Source: Heliocybe sulcata (lineage: Eukaryota > Basidiomycota > Agaricomycetes > Gloeophyllales > Gloeophyllaceae). Taken from it: 64,000 nt of DNA. The notes under the pieces were generated by a model. That model did no database searches and had not been told where the DNA came from. It was given only the letters and a program-made list of their open reading frames with translations. The translations under genes were made by a program, and so were the position numbers. The stretch lies in contig ML213503.1 of NCBI GenBank assembly GCA_004369045.1, positions 124,001 to 188,000 on the forward strand, given 5' to 3'. Each line of letters starts with the position of its first letter. The stretch's first letter is position 1. Positions 37,446-49,136 of the stretch are shown here, one piece after another.

Positions 37446-39235
37446 ATGCCCACACCAACAAGACGGCAGCGTAAGGATGTACAGGATGAAGAGCAACGAA
37501 GCCTAGAAGAGCGCGGTCCGCAGAAGAAGGCGAGACGGAAAGGCAAGCTATGGCACATAGTCGATATGCCGCTCGACATCCTGTATGAGGTAGGTATATG
37601 GCAAGAATGCTGCATCAGCCTGTGCCTTTCCCTCACACTCACGATATTTCAGGTCTTCCAACATCTGCAGCCCTTGGACCTCCTCCATACCGCCAGGACT
37701 ACGAAAGCGCTCCGGAAAATCTTGATGTCGCGATCCTCAAAGTCCACATGGGAAGTCTCGTTTTCAGGTGACCCTGACGTCCCGCCTTGCCCGCCCGACA
37801 TGTCCTTGCCGGCATGGGCTCGCCTACTCTACGACCAACACTGCTATGCGAGTCTTTCCTTCCTAAATATTTGATCAATGATGTTCATTTCCTTAGATCT
37901 GTCAAGTTGCTGTTGTTCGAACCGCGTGGTGGGGTTTGCGGATCCGGCTATGCATGCCATGTTCGACAGACGCGTACGTGCTCGCATTCATGCCACACGC
38001 TTCCTGCTCTGATAGTTGTATAACAAAGTCTGGTGCACAAAAACGTCTACGAAGGCGTTCGCATCGAGAACCTGGTTCCGAATATATATAGTGAGCTCGA
38101 TATCATTGTTCTCATTGGAGGGAGGACGACACTGATGCCTAACGCCACATCTGAAGATGTGGGGTATCTCAAATCGGAGGCCGACTGGGTAGTCTCTGTC
38201 TATAAAGGAATAATGGAAGATGAAGAGGCATTGCAGGCCTTCAAAGACCAGCGATATACGGTCGTTCAAGACTATTTAGAGGTACGCGAATGGGACCAGT
38301 GATTTGATTTGTTCTGATACCTTCGGATATCGTAGCTTGATAGGCAGTGTCGGAGCTGGGCTGAACGTAAGGCAACCGAGCGGTCATGCGAGCTGCGTGT
38401 GCTGCGTACGCAGAGACGAGACGAGTAAGTCATACCACATGAGCATCTTCCTATGTACTGAATTTTATATAGTCTTCTCGTCAGACTCGCATCTGTTGGG
38501 TGGGAAGAGGAGATTGCGTACATGAGGCGGAACGACGAGCAATGGTCGGATTTTATTCAGCATAATCTAGTGTACCAAGCCCGGCCACTGACTGATCGTG
38601 GTAAGTCAAGTATTTGATGTGGCGTTATTATCAAATATACTAACGGGATGATATTGAGAAGTTTGGGCCAAAGCTCGAGGGCCCCTCGAGGCGTTTATGC
38701 AAGAATGCAAGACGGCCCGCTTGAAGCACGATGCTCAGCAAGAATGGTTCCGTGAAGCACGACGTCTTGAACAGAGACTCGCAGTCGCACCTGCCGTGAA
38801 CTACCTGGAATTCTCGGGCGAAAGGTTCGCTTGTACCTTGTGCGCCACCGAGTATAACGCACATCTATGGGAAATTCCCTGTATGAATCAGACGGCAGCG
38901 GTCAGTCTACGGAGGGTCACCCACAAGCTTCAATATAGACTGACCCATACGTTATTGTCCAGGAACTTCACATCACAAAATATCACGCGAACGACCAGGA
39001 TCCGCGCTCGTCTATCATACCTCTATCCGAGAATTGCGCAAACTCTGTGCGCATTGCTGAGCGATACGCCACGCAGGAACCCCAACCGAATCTTGGCCAA
39101 GAGCCGCCCCGTTTGGTACACATGGACTTCGCCGAGATTGAGGGGCTGCATAGCGGTGACTCTCTGCTTTTGCAGGGATGTGCATTGACTATGCGGGGAA
39201 GAGCTGGATCAGATTTCTTTGAGTTTTTTGAATAA
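37446..39235 (+). CDS. F-box protein with Cys knuckle (2 of 3)
   Basis: It starts MPTPTRRQRKDVQD with a basic N-terminus. The F-box follows across an intron (MPLDILYE, then VFQHLQPLDLLHTARTTKAL), and then CPPDMSLPAWARLLYDQHCY. The knuckle ICQVAVVRTAWWGLRIRLC with MPC is reached only if the intron at 37848 uses a GC donor (gcgagt...ttag); the GT choice a few bases on gives a poorer frame. Helical exons and a zinc-like FACTLCATEYNAHLWEIP follow, and the gene ends FEFFE. It probably selects proteins for SCF ubiquitination. The third copy follows on the same strand 295 bases downstream. Confidence 0.75.
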
Positions 39236-39530
39236 TAGGCGACCATATAGGTATTTCATGCTGTGTTTGTATGTCCTGAACGGTGCTTTGCGAGTCCCAT
39301 GTCCTCCCACTTTTACATATATCGCGCGCAGGGTGTATTGTTTCTCACCCCGGGCGCGGGCGAAGTACTCGGAGTCAGGTCGACTCAACTAAGTGCCCAC
39401 CGCCACCCGCCAAAGGGCCACGTGAGTTTAGCTGAGACATGTGGCTTTGCCTCCGCTCGGAAGCCTCTTTCAACTTGACCATCAACTAGCACCGCGACGA
39501 TCTTCAATCCGAAGAAATAACTCATTTAAT

Positions 39531-40836
39531 ATGGCCAAACGTGCAAGAAAAGACGGGAGCTCCTTGATATCTACCAACAGCAAGCAAAAAGCAGTCAAGC
39601 GTACACGGAAAGGAAAGAATGTCGGTAAACTAGCAATGTTACTCAAGATGCCTATGGATATCTTATTCGAAGTGCGTGGTTGGAGAACAAGTTCAATGGT
39701 TAACCCACCAGCCTAAGCTATTTCTAGATATTAGCTCACTTACGCCCACTGGACCTCCTGCACGTCGCTAGGACAAGCAAGGAACTGCGTAGAATATTAC
39801 TGGCGCCTTCATCTACGTCCGTATGGAAAGACAGTCTATCCGCTGACCTAGACCTCCCGGAATGCCCACCAGATCTGTCGTACCCAGGTTGGGCGCACCT
39901 CGTCTACGATCCCTTCTGTCACGTAAGCTGCTGCTGCAGTACTACCGCGTTCCACATGACTGAGCACCTGCCTTGTTATGCACAGATGTGCTCTGATTCT
40001 CGTGTAAAGAATCCGGACTGGAAGCTGAGAGTCCGGCTATGCGCGCTTTGCTCCAAACGAGGGTACGGATTCCCTGCTCACAACACGTTCTTGCCGCTAA
40101 ACATTCCACAAGGCTTTCTGCGTGTCAGCCATGGTCCGTGTACTTCCGTGATCTCCCCATACAAGAGCTCCTACCTCATCATGATGGTCAGCATATGCTC
40201 ACTCCTGACTTTATCTTTCCGACTGATTTCGAGTACAGTCAAGGACAACCGAAGCATCTACGTCAAGGCGGACATCGACAAGATGGTCAAAACATGGAAG
40301 TCCATCAAAGATACAGCAGCCCGCTGGCAATTCTCCGAGGAGCGTCGTGACATTGTGGAACGAATAGACGAGGTTTGTCCTTCCCTTCGCAAGCAGCACG
40401 TTGCGAGAACCGGATTGAAATTTACGTCACTTCAGCATGCATCACGGTGCGAGGCCTGGGCGAGGAAGAAAGCACTGGACAAAATAGCATACCAAGATAC
40501 GGTGCGATTAGCCAGGCGGACATCGTAAGTGTCTCGTGTACGAAGACTTACGCACCGTTTTCTCATTTAGCGGTTTCCAGGATCATCCAAAAATTGAAGG
40601 ACGCAGGCTATACTGCCGACATAGAGAGTATGACGGAAGACGACTGGGCCTCATTCGACCGGCTAAGGCCCGTAGCGCAGAAGCGGGCACTTACAGACCA
40701 AGGTGAGCAGATCTCTTGTGATGTGTAGTGGCCTCCATGACTAATAATTTCGCTCTTAGCATGGAAGAATATGAAAGAGAATGTTGTAGAATTTATTATG
40801 TCCTGCAGGGATAAGCAACCTGCCGACGCGAACTAG
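39531..40836 (+). CDS. F-box protein with Cys knuckle (3 of 3), shorter
   Basis: It starts MAKRARKDGSSL with a Lys/Arg-rich segment. The F-box is MPMDILFE, then ILAHLRPLDLLHVARTSKEL, followed by CPPDLSYPGWAHLVYDPFCH and the knuckle MCSDSRVKNPDWKLRVRLC with ALC. The C-terminus is helical (TEDDWASFDRLRPVAQKRAL) and ends after about 300 residues, without the zinc-like pair found in the other two. Eight or so exons join in frame. It may be a naturally short member or one that lost its substrate-binding end. Confidence 0.72.
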
Positions 40837-41108
40837 GAAACGCTTTGCTTCGAGCCTTAGCGGACCATAGTAGTGTAGGAGCCTGATCATCACGGGCCTG
40901 TATGTGGATTATTGTTATCTATCTGCTTTAGAATCTATCACATCTCTGTCGGCCTGCGCAAGTACGACAACGTCGTATATGACTTACCCACATGACTTCA
41001 GCGATGGAGTGAACAGGAGCAATCTGGAGGCAACAAGGTCAACGTTATCTACCTTTCTAAGCAACAGCAACCAATCTGGCGATACTTGAAGGTAGGCAAG
41101 ATTCATCC

Positions 41109-42093
41109 TTATACGACCAGCTCTCCCTCGATAGCCCCCGGGTCCAGAGCCAGGCGCGGTAATACCGCATTGTACCTATCCAGATCCCGGCGCTTCAAGT
41201 ACTTCAGTACCTTCGCTCTCGCATGGATGAGCTTGCGGAGCGATCTTCGGTTGACGACGTCGCGCTTGTACGTTGTCAGATGCGTCCACAGATTCCGGAT
41301 TTTCATCGTCAAGAGTGCCGCTGCAAGAGACATGTGACACGCCAGAGACCGAAAGACCACAATCGGCGTACCTTGGACCTCAGGTCTACCTGTATCACCC
41401 GGTTTTGAAGGGTTCGAGAACGCCTCGACGATCCTTTTCCTGTTCTCATACGCCATCCCCGGCGCATTCGTGTTTTGCATGGCAATCAGCCGCCCTAGCT
41501 GCTCCGCCTTCATGACCTCCCGAGAGATATCTTGCTCGTACTCCGCCGCCTCCACCTTCGTCGCCTGCACAGCACCGCGCGAGTTGTCCCTTTTCGCCCT
41601 CGCGCGGTCAGCAGCTCGGCGCTCGAACGCCGCCTCGGCGGAGAGCGCAGGCAGGTGCTCGAACAGAACCTTCTTGTCCTTCTCGCGAATACCGAACTGA
41701 AACAGTCGCGGAAGCTTCGCGTTTTCGAAGGCCGCGGGGTTGCTCTTGAATTCGTCGGGGGCACGGAGCTTGTCCGCGGTTAGGATGAGCTTGCCGAGGT
41801 CGCAGGTGGCCCACTTGCCCTCCTCGCCGGGACGGGTGCCTAGGACGACGTGCGGACGGATAGCTTGCGCTTTGCGCTCTTTCTCTGCGCGTCTCTCCAG
41901 GTTGGCTTTCAGGGTGGCTCGTGTATTACGAGCCTTCATACCCCTCGCATGGCAGACTGCCGAGGTGTGCAGGCCGGAAGCCCCGCAGCTGCTTGAGGAG
42001 GCTACAGCTCTTGATGCTGTTCACGTTCGTATCACTTGTGAGGTGTAATGTAAAGACACGACACTCACATTGCGCGAAGCAAGACCGCAACAT
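41109..42093 (-). CDS. MRPS28: Mitochondrial small-subunit ribosomal protein uS15
   Basis: The first exon starts at 42093 with MLRSCFAQ, and after a short intron continues Ser-rich and basic (SSSSSCGASGLHTSAVCHAR), a mitochondrial presequence. A long charged N-terminal extension follows. The uS15 domain is at the end: DTGRPEVQ, an intron, then AALLTMKIRNLWTHLTTYK and NRRSLRKLIHARAKVLKYLKR, with RY. This domain binds small-subunit rRNA. The open frame through the second intron is accidental; the family alignment needs its removal. Total length is about 290 residues, longer than bacterial S15 but normal for fungal mitochondria. The symbol follows the yeast name. Confidence 0.87.
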
Positions 42094-43054
42094 ACAGACT
42101 GACCGAGCCGGAACTACGGAGAGATCCAAGATCCCGAATTTGCAGAGTCCAACATATGTGGGAACATCTTACGTAACAGGATTGAAGGGTATATATGCAT
42201 CAAAATTTCTCCTCTTCTCCTCAAGGGAGATATGCCACGCTGCGCGACGCTAGCACGCTCGACCGTCGATGACAGTGCCAGAGACCTCCGGGTCGCTGTT
42301 CTCTCAAGAACATCTCCAGTATAGGAAGTATCGTGCTCGCCTTGCTCTAGGACACGGTATGTCGACAAACCCTGGAACATACCTTCTGCTGCTCTCGGTC
42401 TGTCGAGGATTGTCTCCATGTTACTAGGATACTCGTCGGACTTATATGTATGCCAAGGTACATAGGTCTTCTGTTCTGTCAATACATTGAATTCTTCGTC
42501 TCTGACGCTGGAGCGGCTGAGGATGTCGACAACTTGAAGGTTGTGGGACGCGTAGGGGTGCTCTTGATGTCGATGAAAGAGCTGCGATGCATGACTGCGT
42601 CGCATGGGTGACGCGCTCGCTATCCCGATGGTCTTTCCCAGCGCTTTTCTGCAACGTCCCTCAGATGTCTGCACATGTGCATGAAGGTGTCCGGTATGTT
42701 ATGAAGCTTTTTCTACAACGAAAATTCCCAGAGTGGGTAACCTCGTGTTTCAAGACGCTACACGGATGGGGGATGCTCACCTCCGTACGAAGCGTACAGA
42801 CAGTTCCGTCTTTTCAGAAGACTCGGGCTTGAGCCATCGATCGATAAAAATACTCAGCGGACAAGGGAAGCCGTCTACTACGACCTGACTCTCCCGCTGC
42901 AGAAGACGCCATCCCGTGACGAACTCTAACAGAAATATCTTTTGCCTTCTCCAAGGGCATATATGCAGGTCATACGGACCAACATTTTGCAAGGGTGTTC
43001 CCCGCCCGCTGCTAGGCTGTCCGTATCGCATTGACGCTGCCAGTAAACCACAAC
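42094..43054. other. Intergenic, no gene supported
   Basis: A 162-codon minus-strand frame (from an internal ATG, ending at 42114) has no recognised family. The rest holds the promoter of the sugar transporter. Nothing else stands out. Confidence 0.45.
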
Positions 43055-45183
43055 ATGAACGAACTACTACGAAATAGCAAGGTAATCCTGCTCACCATCT
43101 TCATCGCTTTTGGTACGTCCATCCATCCACATCAGCTACTGTATGCAATCAGCGGACTGAGCAGTCTCTGCAGGCGGCTTTCTCTTCGGCTACGACATGG
43201 GCGTCATCTCTGTACGCGCACTGCAGCTCTCACCCAGCGCGCGGCGTCGATAACAGGTGTATACAGGGATGCTTGATCATGCCCGACTTTATCGACCGCT
43301 TCGGCCAAGGACCGCCGGGCTCACGCGTCCTCACTAGCTCCCGCCAATCCATAATCACCTCCGTCATCTCCGCAGGGTGCGTCTACCTCCCCTCCTCCTC
43401 CTCACCCTCCTCTCACCCCCTCCCTCTCCCTAGCACCTTCCTCGGCTCCCTCTCCCAATCCCTCACCTCCGACCGCCTCGGCCGGCGCCCCTCCCTCCTC
43501 CTCTGGTCGTTCATCTTCACGGTCAGCATCGCCATCCAGACCAGCACCGACACCTCCCTCGCGCAGCTGACCATCGGGAGGTTCGTCGCCGGCCTCGGCG
43601 TGGGCGCCATGTCCGCGATCGTGCCGCTCTACAACGGCGAGACGGCGCCGCAGAGACTGCGCGGCGCGATGCTGGTGATGTACCAGCTGCAGATCAACGT
43701 CGGGTGCGCTGGGATTTTTTGGCTGCGGGCGGTGAGGGCTGATAGGGCGATATAGGTTCCTGGCGAGTTATGTGATTGAGCAAGGCACGCATACCCTCCC
43801 TGCCTCCGCGTCGTGGCGCGTCCCCATTGGGTTGCAGATGCTCTGGGGTCTGATCCTCCTGTCGGGCATGTTCTTCCTCCCCGAATCGCCGCGCCACCTG
43901 CTCTACCTCGCCCGCCCCGCCGCGGCGCGGAAGGTCGTCGCGCAGATGAACGGTTCTGCGTCGGAGGCGGAGGTGGACGCGATTATTAAGGAGATGGAAT
44001 GGGGGCTGAGGATGGAGAACGAGGGCGGGAGCGCGGGATGGGGCGAATGTTTTAGTGGGAATGCGAGGATGTGGCGTAGGACGGTGAATGGGATGATGTT
44101 GCAGGGGCTGCAACAGATCAATGGGCAGAATTTTTATTGTGCGTGATTGGCGGGGTCGTGTGCATCGTGTCGATGATGCGCTGACATTTCATAACCTTAA
44201 TAGATTATTATGGTGATACGTTCTTCAAGAGTGCTGGTGCTCCGTGAGTTGTGAGTCGCGTCAAGCAGAATAGGATCTAAATGCGTCCTGGTGTTGTAGC
44301 CTATCGCCGTACTCGATCCAGACGATCCTCGGCGCCGTCTCCGTCGCAGGTACCATACCCTCCCTCGTTCTCATCGAGACCCTCGGCCGGCGTAACGTAC
44401 ATACCCTTCCCCGCCCTCTCCCTCCTACTGACCCCACCCACCCCCAGTCCCTCCTCATTGGCGCCGCCCTCCAAGCGGCCTTCGCCCTCACCGCCGGCCT
44501 CGTGGGACACTTCACCCTCGCGCCCACCGGCACTCCCTCCTCCCTCCTGACTCCCAGGAACAGATCCGGCGGCGCCGTGCTGATCGCGTTCGCAGTGCTG
44601 CAGGTGTTCGCGTTCTCGATGAGCTGGGGCCCCGCGCCGTGGGTGTACGTGGGCGAGAGCTTCCCACTGAGGGTAAGGAGCCGGTGCGTGGCGCTGGCGA
44701 CTGCGACGAGTGAGTGCTTATTCTTGGTCGAGGTTTTGGCGTGGTGGTGTTGAATGGGATGTGTAGATTGGATATGGAACTTCCTCGGCTCGTTTTTCTC
44801 CCCGCGGATAGCGGCGCGTATCGGGCCACTTATATTGCTCGTATTCTGCGGTATCCTGGTCTTTGCGTTCGGGTATGTGTATCTCTTCATACCGGAGACG
44901 AAGGGATTGAGATTGGAAGAGGTGCGTTGTCATGATATTATATTTATCCGCTTAGGCAGGTCGCTGATGGGGATAGGTGGACGAGATGTACCGGTCTGGC
45001 GTGAAGCCGTGGAAGTCGGGCGAGTGGCGGCCTCGGCTGTTCGACGAGGACGATGGTGGCGATGGGGATGGAGTGGGTGAGCAGAAGGAGGGGTCTGTTG
45101 GAGATGAGGAACCTCGTGGTGATGACGGTCCTACCGAGGAGAAGGGGAGAGCCCAGGTCCATGTCGAAGAGGAGAAGCTTTGA
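43055..45183 (+). CDS. Sugar transporter, major facilitator superfamily
   Basis: A plasma-membrane hexose-type carrier with twelve expected spans, in about ten exons. Family marks in order: GFLFGYDMGVIS, DRLGRRP in the loop between spans 2 and 3, GRFVAGLGVGAMSAIVPLYNGE, PESPRHLLYLARP, QGLQQINGQNFYYYGDTFF, ETLGRR, GPAPWVYVGESFPLRVRSR and PETKGLRLEE. The cytosolic tail (VDEMYRSGVKPWKS, then an acidic stretch) closes it at 45183. The frame is continuous when short introns are removed. The substrate could be glucose, another hexose or a quinate-like compound; motifs do not decide. The partial gene at the right edge of the window is a close relative. Confidence 0.88.
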
Positions 45184-45770
45184 CGGAACGAAATCCCCAG
45201 CTACTGCTCTGCCGAGCCGGAACGTCGTGTCCAGATACAGCGTCATCAACACAAGTTTATAGGTGACATACTGGATTTCTCTGCTTTTCCGAGCGCTGTT
45301 TCTCACCATAGAAAGTGGATCGCCATCGATAACTTGACGTATGCGCGCGTTTTCATGAGCAAGCACATTGACCACGGTACCGTATCTCATGGGCGGGCAT
45401 CACGACCGCGCAGCGCCGACAGTCTGAGCCACAATGCTGAGCCACAAGGTTCGTGCCACAATTAAGGGGGAACATGAAGGGCTTTTGGAATAGCACAGCC
45501 GCTGTGACGGTCCCTTGGTCTTGGCGGACGATCGCGATGAAATCTCGATTTGCAGTGTGTGACGTACGCCACACTTCGGACGATCTGGCCCGGAGATGAT
45601 CTTGCCGGGGAGCCGATGGTGCACATTCTCCGGATGGTCCTCTTCTATGTTTTACAAGTCCACAGAATGGCCGGATGAGACTGATTCTCGGAGCAAGCCC
45701 GGAGCGAATTCCGATGGCGCCCCAATGCTCGCTGGAGCTGCTCACTCGTTCGGACGCACATTCGTCGCTC
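45184..45770. other. Intergenic, no gene supported
   Basis: A minus-strand frame at 45353-45745 has no recognised domain. The right end is the promoter of the inositol monophosphatase gene. Confidence 0.5.
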
Positions 45771-45777
45771 TATAAAA
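45771..45777 (+). promoter_or_regulatory. TATA box of the inositol monophosphatase gene
   Basis: The motif tataaaa lies 49 bases before the start at 45820, followed by a pyrimidine-rich leader (ctcctctgtccctgcttttcc). This implies a short 5' leader. Confidence 0.6.
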
Positions 45778-45819
45778 CCCGACTCTACGTCTCCTCTGTC
45801 CCTGCTTTTCCCCTGCACA

Positions 45820-47148
45820 ATGGCCCACGAAACGCCCGTCGTAACGCCCTCCGACCTCCGCGACATCCTTGGCTTCACCGTCTCCCTCGCGCGCAAAGCC
45901 GGCGCGCTCATCCTCGAAGGGTCCAAGGCCATCCACGCCCCGTCCGCAAAAGACGTCGGCGAGAAGAAAAACTCGGTCGACCTCGTCACCGAGTACGATG
46001 TCAAGGTCGAGGACCTCGTGAAGAAAGAGATTGCCGCGATGTACCCCAACTTCAAGTTGTACGTGTCTGAGCTGCCATGGGTCAGAGCAGACAGTATTGA
46101 CGGATGCAGTATCGGCGAGGAATCCTACGTTGCCGGCCAGAACGAGTTGACGGACGACCCCACCTTCTGCGTCGACCCGATCGGTACGCATCCAACTCGC
46201 GCATACATGCAGATCCTGACCCAGCCCAGACGGCACGACCAACTTCGTCCACGGCTTCCCCTTCGTCTGCATCTCCATCGGGCTCATATACCACCGCCGC
46301 CCCGCCCTCGGCGTCATCTACAACCCCTTCCTCGACCACATGGTGCGTCCCCCGTCTCCCCCCTCCGACCCCACCTGACGGCCCCAGTACACTGCCGTCC
46401 GCGGGCAAGGCGCCCACCTCCACACGCCCTCCGCCCCATCCCAAAAGCTCCCCCTCTCCTCCCCGCGCCCGCTCCCCTCCCTCTCGCAGGCCCTTCTCGC
46501 CGTCGAATGGGGCTCCGACCGCACCGCGCCCATCCTCGACGCCAAAGGCGGCAGCTTCATCAAGCTCGCCGGCGACCCCAGCGGGAGCAAGGGCCCCGCG
46601 GTCGCGGGCGGGCGGATGGCGCACTCGCTCAGAAGCATGGGCAGTGCGGCGCTCAATTATGCGATGGTCGCGCAGGGCGGGCTGGATATGTATTGGTGCG
46701 TTGAGTCCCTGCGCCGCTGCGGTGGGAGTCTGACGTGTTCGTGAAGGGAAATTGGTTGCTGGTTCGTCTGCGGCTTGTGATTGTCGTTTTTGCACCGCAC
46801 TGACAGAACTTATGAAGGCCTTGGGACATCTGCGTAAGTCCTTTCCCTGCGCTCCCTCGCCCTACTGAACACCTCGTACACCACAGGCCGGCACAGTCAT
46901 AGCACAAGAAGCGGGCTGCCTCGTCTCTGGTGACTCGCACAGCAAACACGACGGAGACGTAGCCGAAGCGATCCTCACCGGGCGGAAGTATATCGTCGTC
47001 CGCGCGATAGGCGATACTGAGGTGTGTCTCCCCTCCACTTCTTTCCTTTTTTATCCTGATGGTGCGGTAGACGGAGAAAGGAAAGGACGCGCAGAAGAGG
47101 CTGATTAGGGAGTTTTATGAGACGGTTACGGAGGTGGACCCGTTGTGA
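45820..47148 (+). CDS. INM1: Inositol monophosphatase
   Basis: A Mg-dependent phosphatase that releases free inositol from inositol phosphate. The start [19 protein letters not shown] leads to [19 protein letters not shown] (metal ligand), then across an intron [15 protein letters not shown], the family's signature, and near the end [16 protein letters not shown], the second signature. All metal ligands expected of the family are present. Eight or so exons join in frame, including a very small one holding PWDIC. The C-terminus ends [12 protein letters not shown]. Length is about 310 residues, normal. A related quinate-pathway phosphatase is possible but less likely. Confidence 0.9.
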
Positions 47149-47398
47149 GCGAGGAAGGTGGAGGCTTAAGAAAGGTAAGGCGACGTAGACGCGGCGCATA
47201 GATAGTGTAATGTATATCTCAGTTGTTCCCGGCATTAAATGCTCTTATTCTGGGAAAGTGGGTCGTCTGAGAGCCATGGCTTGCAAGGAGTGACGGTACG
47301 TCGACTTGAGTGCTGTGCGCCTTGCTTTAGGGCGACAGAGGGCAACACTCATTGCGGGAGGGTGTGGTGTTGGTTGCGTCAATGGCGACTTGGCGTTA
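47149..47398. other. Intergenic
   Basis: No gene is supported between the end of the phosphatase gene and the dispersed repeat copy. Confidence 0.5.
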
Positions 47399-48256
47399 CA
47401 GTACAACCAGCGTCGGGAAAGGGGACAAGGCTGGCGGGATCGGTTTATACTGTACTCGCCAGACAGGTGTAGATGGATTACCTTCCCAGGGGCAATTTTT
47501 GCGCGGAATAGTAGGCCTGGCGTCTGCTAGCCGAGAGCTGAGACGCGGTGTGAGGGGGCCCTGAGACTGATAGATGATTCGCTGGGAAGGGCGTGCACCT
47601 CGCGATTGCGCTGGGTGTAGGGTCATCGAGTGTGTCCTGGTAGAGAAGAGTGCACGGCTGGAGAAGAGTCGTTGAGCGTATCCCGCGGGCCGCTAGAGAA
47701 AGTTGTCGACTGTATCCGATTCCCGGTGGAGAAGAGTCGTCAAGTCAGCGTACTTACTTACTGCCACCTGGGCGTGACAAATTGGTACTGGGATACAGTA
47801 TGCGTACAGGGAGGAGGGCGCCCTGACACTGCCGGAGAGAGCTTGCATACGCACCGCAATTGAATATTGAGGAGGGGGCGCCTATGCAAGTTGAGTCGGG
47901 AGACGAAAGGCGCGTGAATTCCGCTGGTTCCATGAGCGGCGCCAGCATCAGCATCACGGACCTCGGAAGGTCTCCTGACATAGACTTCATTTGACTGCTG
48001 CCCACAATTATGATCGCAGAATGTTGAGGCGTCAGCCTGAGGATGGAATTGTGAGCAATAGACTTTAGCTACAGTCTCTGTCTCCTCCTAGGTGCTTCAG
48101 ACTGCGTGCATCTCAGAGCAGGAAACCTAGTCTCAAAATACACCTGAATAAGTTGGACCGAAACCAATACGTTGCTCGACCGACCTGGTGCACCAGCTCA
48201 GCGTCAACACGGGGTGATTTTGACTGAGCGCGTAGCGCGCCCGTCCCAAGTATTCT
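47399..48256 (+). repeat. Dispersed noncoding repeat, copy A
   Basis: It matches 54400-55318 in reverse orientation over about 850 bases, starting agtacaaccagcgtcggg and continuing past ctcctcctaggtg to about caagtatt. A degenerate minisatellite based on gagtgtatcccg plus gtagagaag lies in the middle, shorter here than in copy B. No coding content. Copy A starts after cagtac-like bases and is followed by gtactg, which might be short terminal inverted repeats of a non-autonomous DNA transposon, but copy B does not confirm this. Confidence 0.75.
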
Positions 48257-48688
48257 TGGCGTAGTACTGTGTTGCGGCCAAATCTCAACAGAGGCGGTAA
48301 AGAAAGACTGAGTACTGACCATTGGACTCTGCACCACGCTGCAGACAAGGACATAAAGCATTCGCGGGCCAGACACGGATTGTAGGAACCTGGTGAACAG
48401 TCCCGTCAAACCACAAGCCCACGGGTACAACGACTTGAAACTTCTACGGCACAATCGTGCCGACTACAAGAGGCGCTAGCTCTTTGTTAGAATCGAAGCT
48501 AACAATGCCACCCGAATGCCCAGACATCGAAACTTTCTTCGTAGTCCGATAGTAAGAAACCTATACAATACAAATTGTTTCTTGGCAACATCATCTACTC
48601 CTCCCCCCACCTAGATACCCCCAAATGTCATAAAAAAGCGAAGAAGCGCAACCCCGATTCACCCCTCCTCGTCACCCGAAACACCCCC
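48257..48688. other. Intergenic, no gene supported
   Basis: No frame of note; it follows the dispersed repeat and precedes a doubtful small gene. Confidence 0.5.
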
Positions 48689-49087
48689 TCAACTCGACGT
48701 GAAGAAAGAAATACAGCAAGTTCGAGGTCGGGCACAGCGAATACAAAGCATTACAAGAAGAACGCACAAAAGGCACAGGAGGGTAGGATACAAAGCGACT
48801 TGGGCGGCGACGAGAGATGGGAGCAAACGTGAGGCAGCGCCGAAGCTGGTGCAGCGTAGATCGCGGGCTCGAGCCTGGAGGGTCCTCAAAGCAGAAGTGG
48901 AATGGAAGGCGCACATGGAGCCGAATCCGATGACCCAAATTGTCCTCGCGACTGAATGGATTAAGACAGGCCCCGCCAGGCGGACGAACAAGGCGAGCGG
49001 GCCATATGGTATTACGATAAAGGCGAACAAGGGGGGAATCATGAGGTCGGATATATAGAGTGCGGGCAGCCCAGCTACGTCAGGCAT
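48689..49087 (-). CDS. Possible small membrane protein (doubtful)
   Basis: An intronless frame from the ATG at 49087 gives 132 residues with two hydrophobic stretches (LMIPPLFAFIVIPYGPLALF and LYPTLLCLLCVLLVMLCIRC). No family is recognised. It begins 50 bases past the stop of the G-alpha gene on the same strand, so it may simply be open sequence in that gene's 3' region. Cys-rich hydrophobic ends could fit a tail-anchored protein. Confidence 0.3.
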   Translation of the reverse strand: MPDVAGLPALYISDLMIPPLFAFIVIPYGPLALFVRLAGPVLIHSVARTIWVIGFGSMCAFHSTSALRTLQARARDLRCTSFGAASRLLPSLVAAQVALYPTLLCLLCVLLVMLCIRCARPRTCCISFFTSS

Positions 49088-49136
49088 GCCGTTAGTCGTC
49101 CCGGGTGTACCGGGAGCAATGCATCGCACGAGGAAA

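Noticed and set aside
42114-42674. 186-codon minus-strand frame
   Set aside because: Its end has no ATG (first ATG inside), there is no recognised domain, and no supporting exons.
45353-45745. 130-codon minus-strand frame before the inositol monophosphatase gene
   Set aside because: No family, no exon support; it overlaps the promoter of the neighbouring gene.
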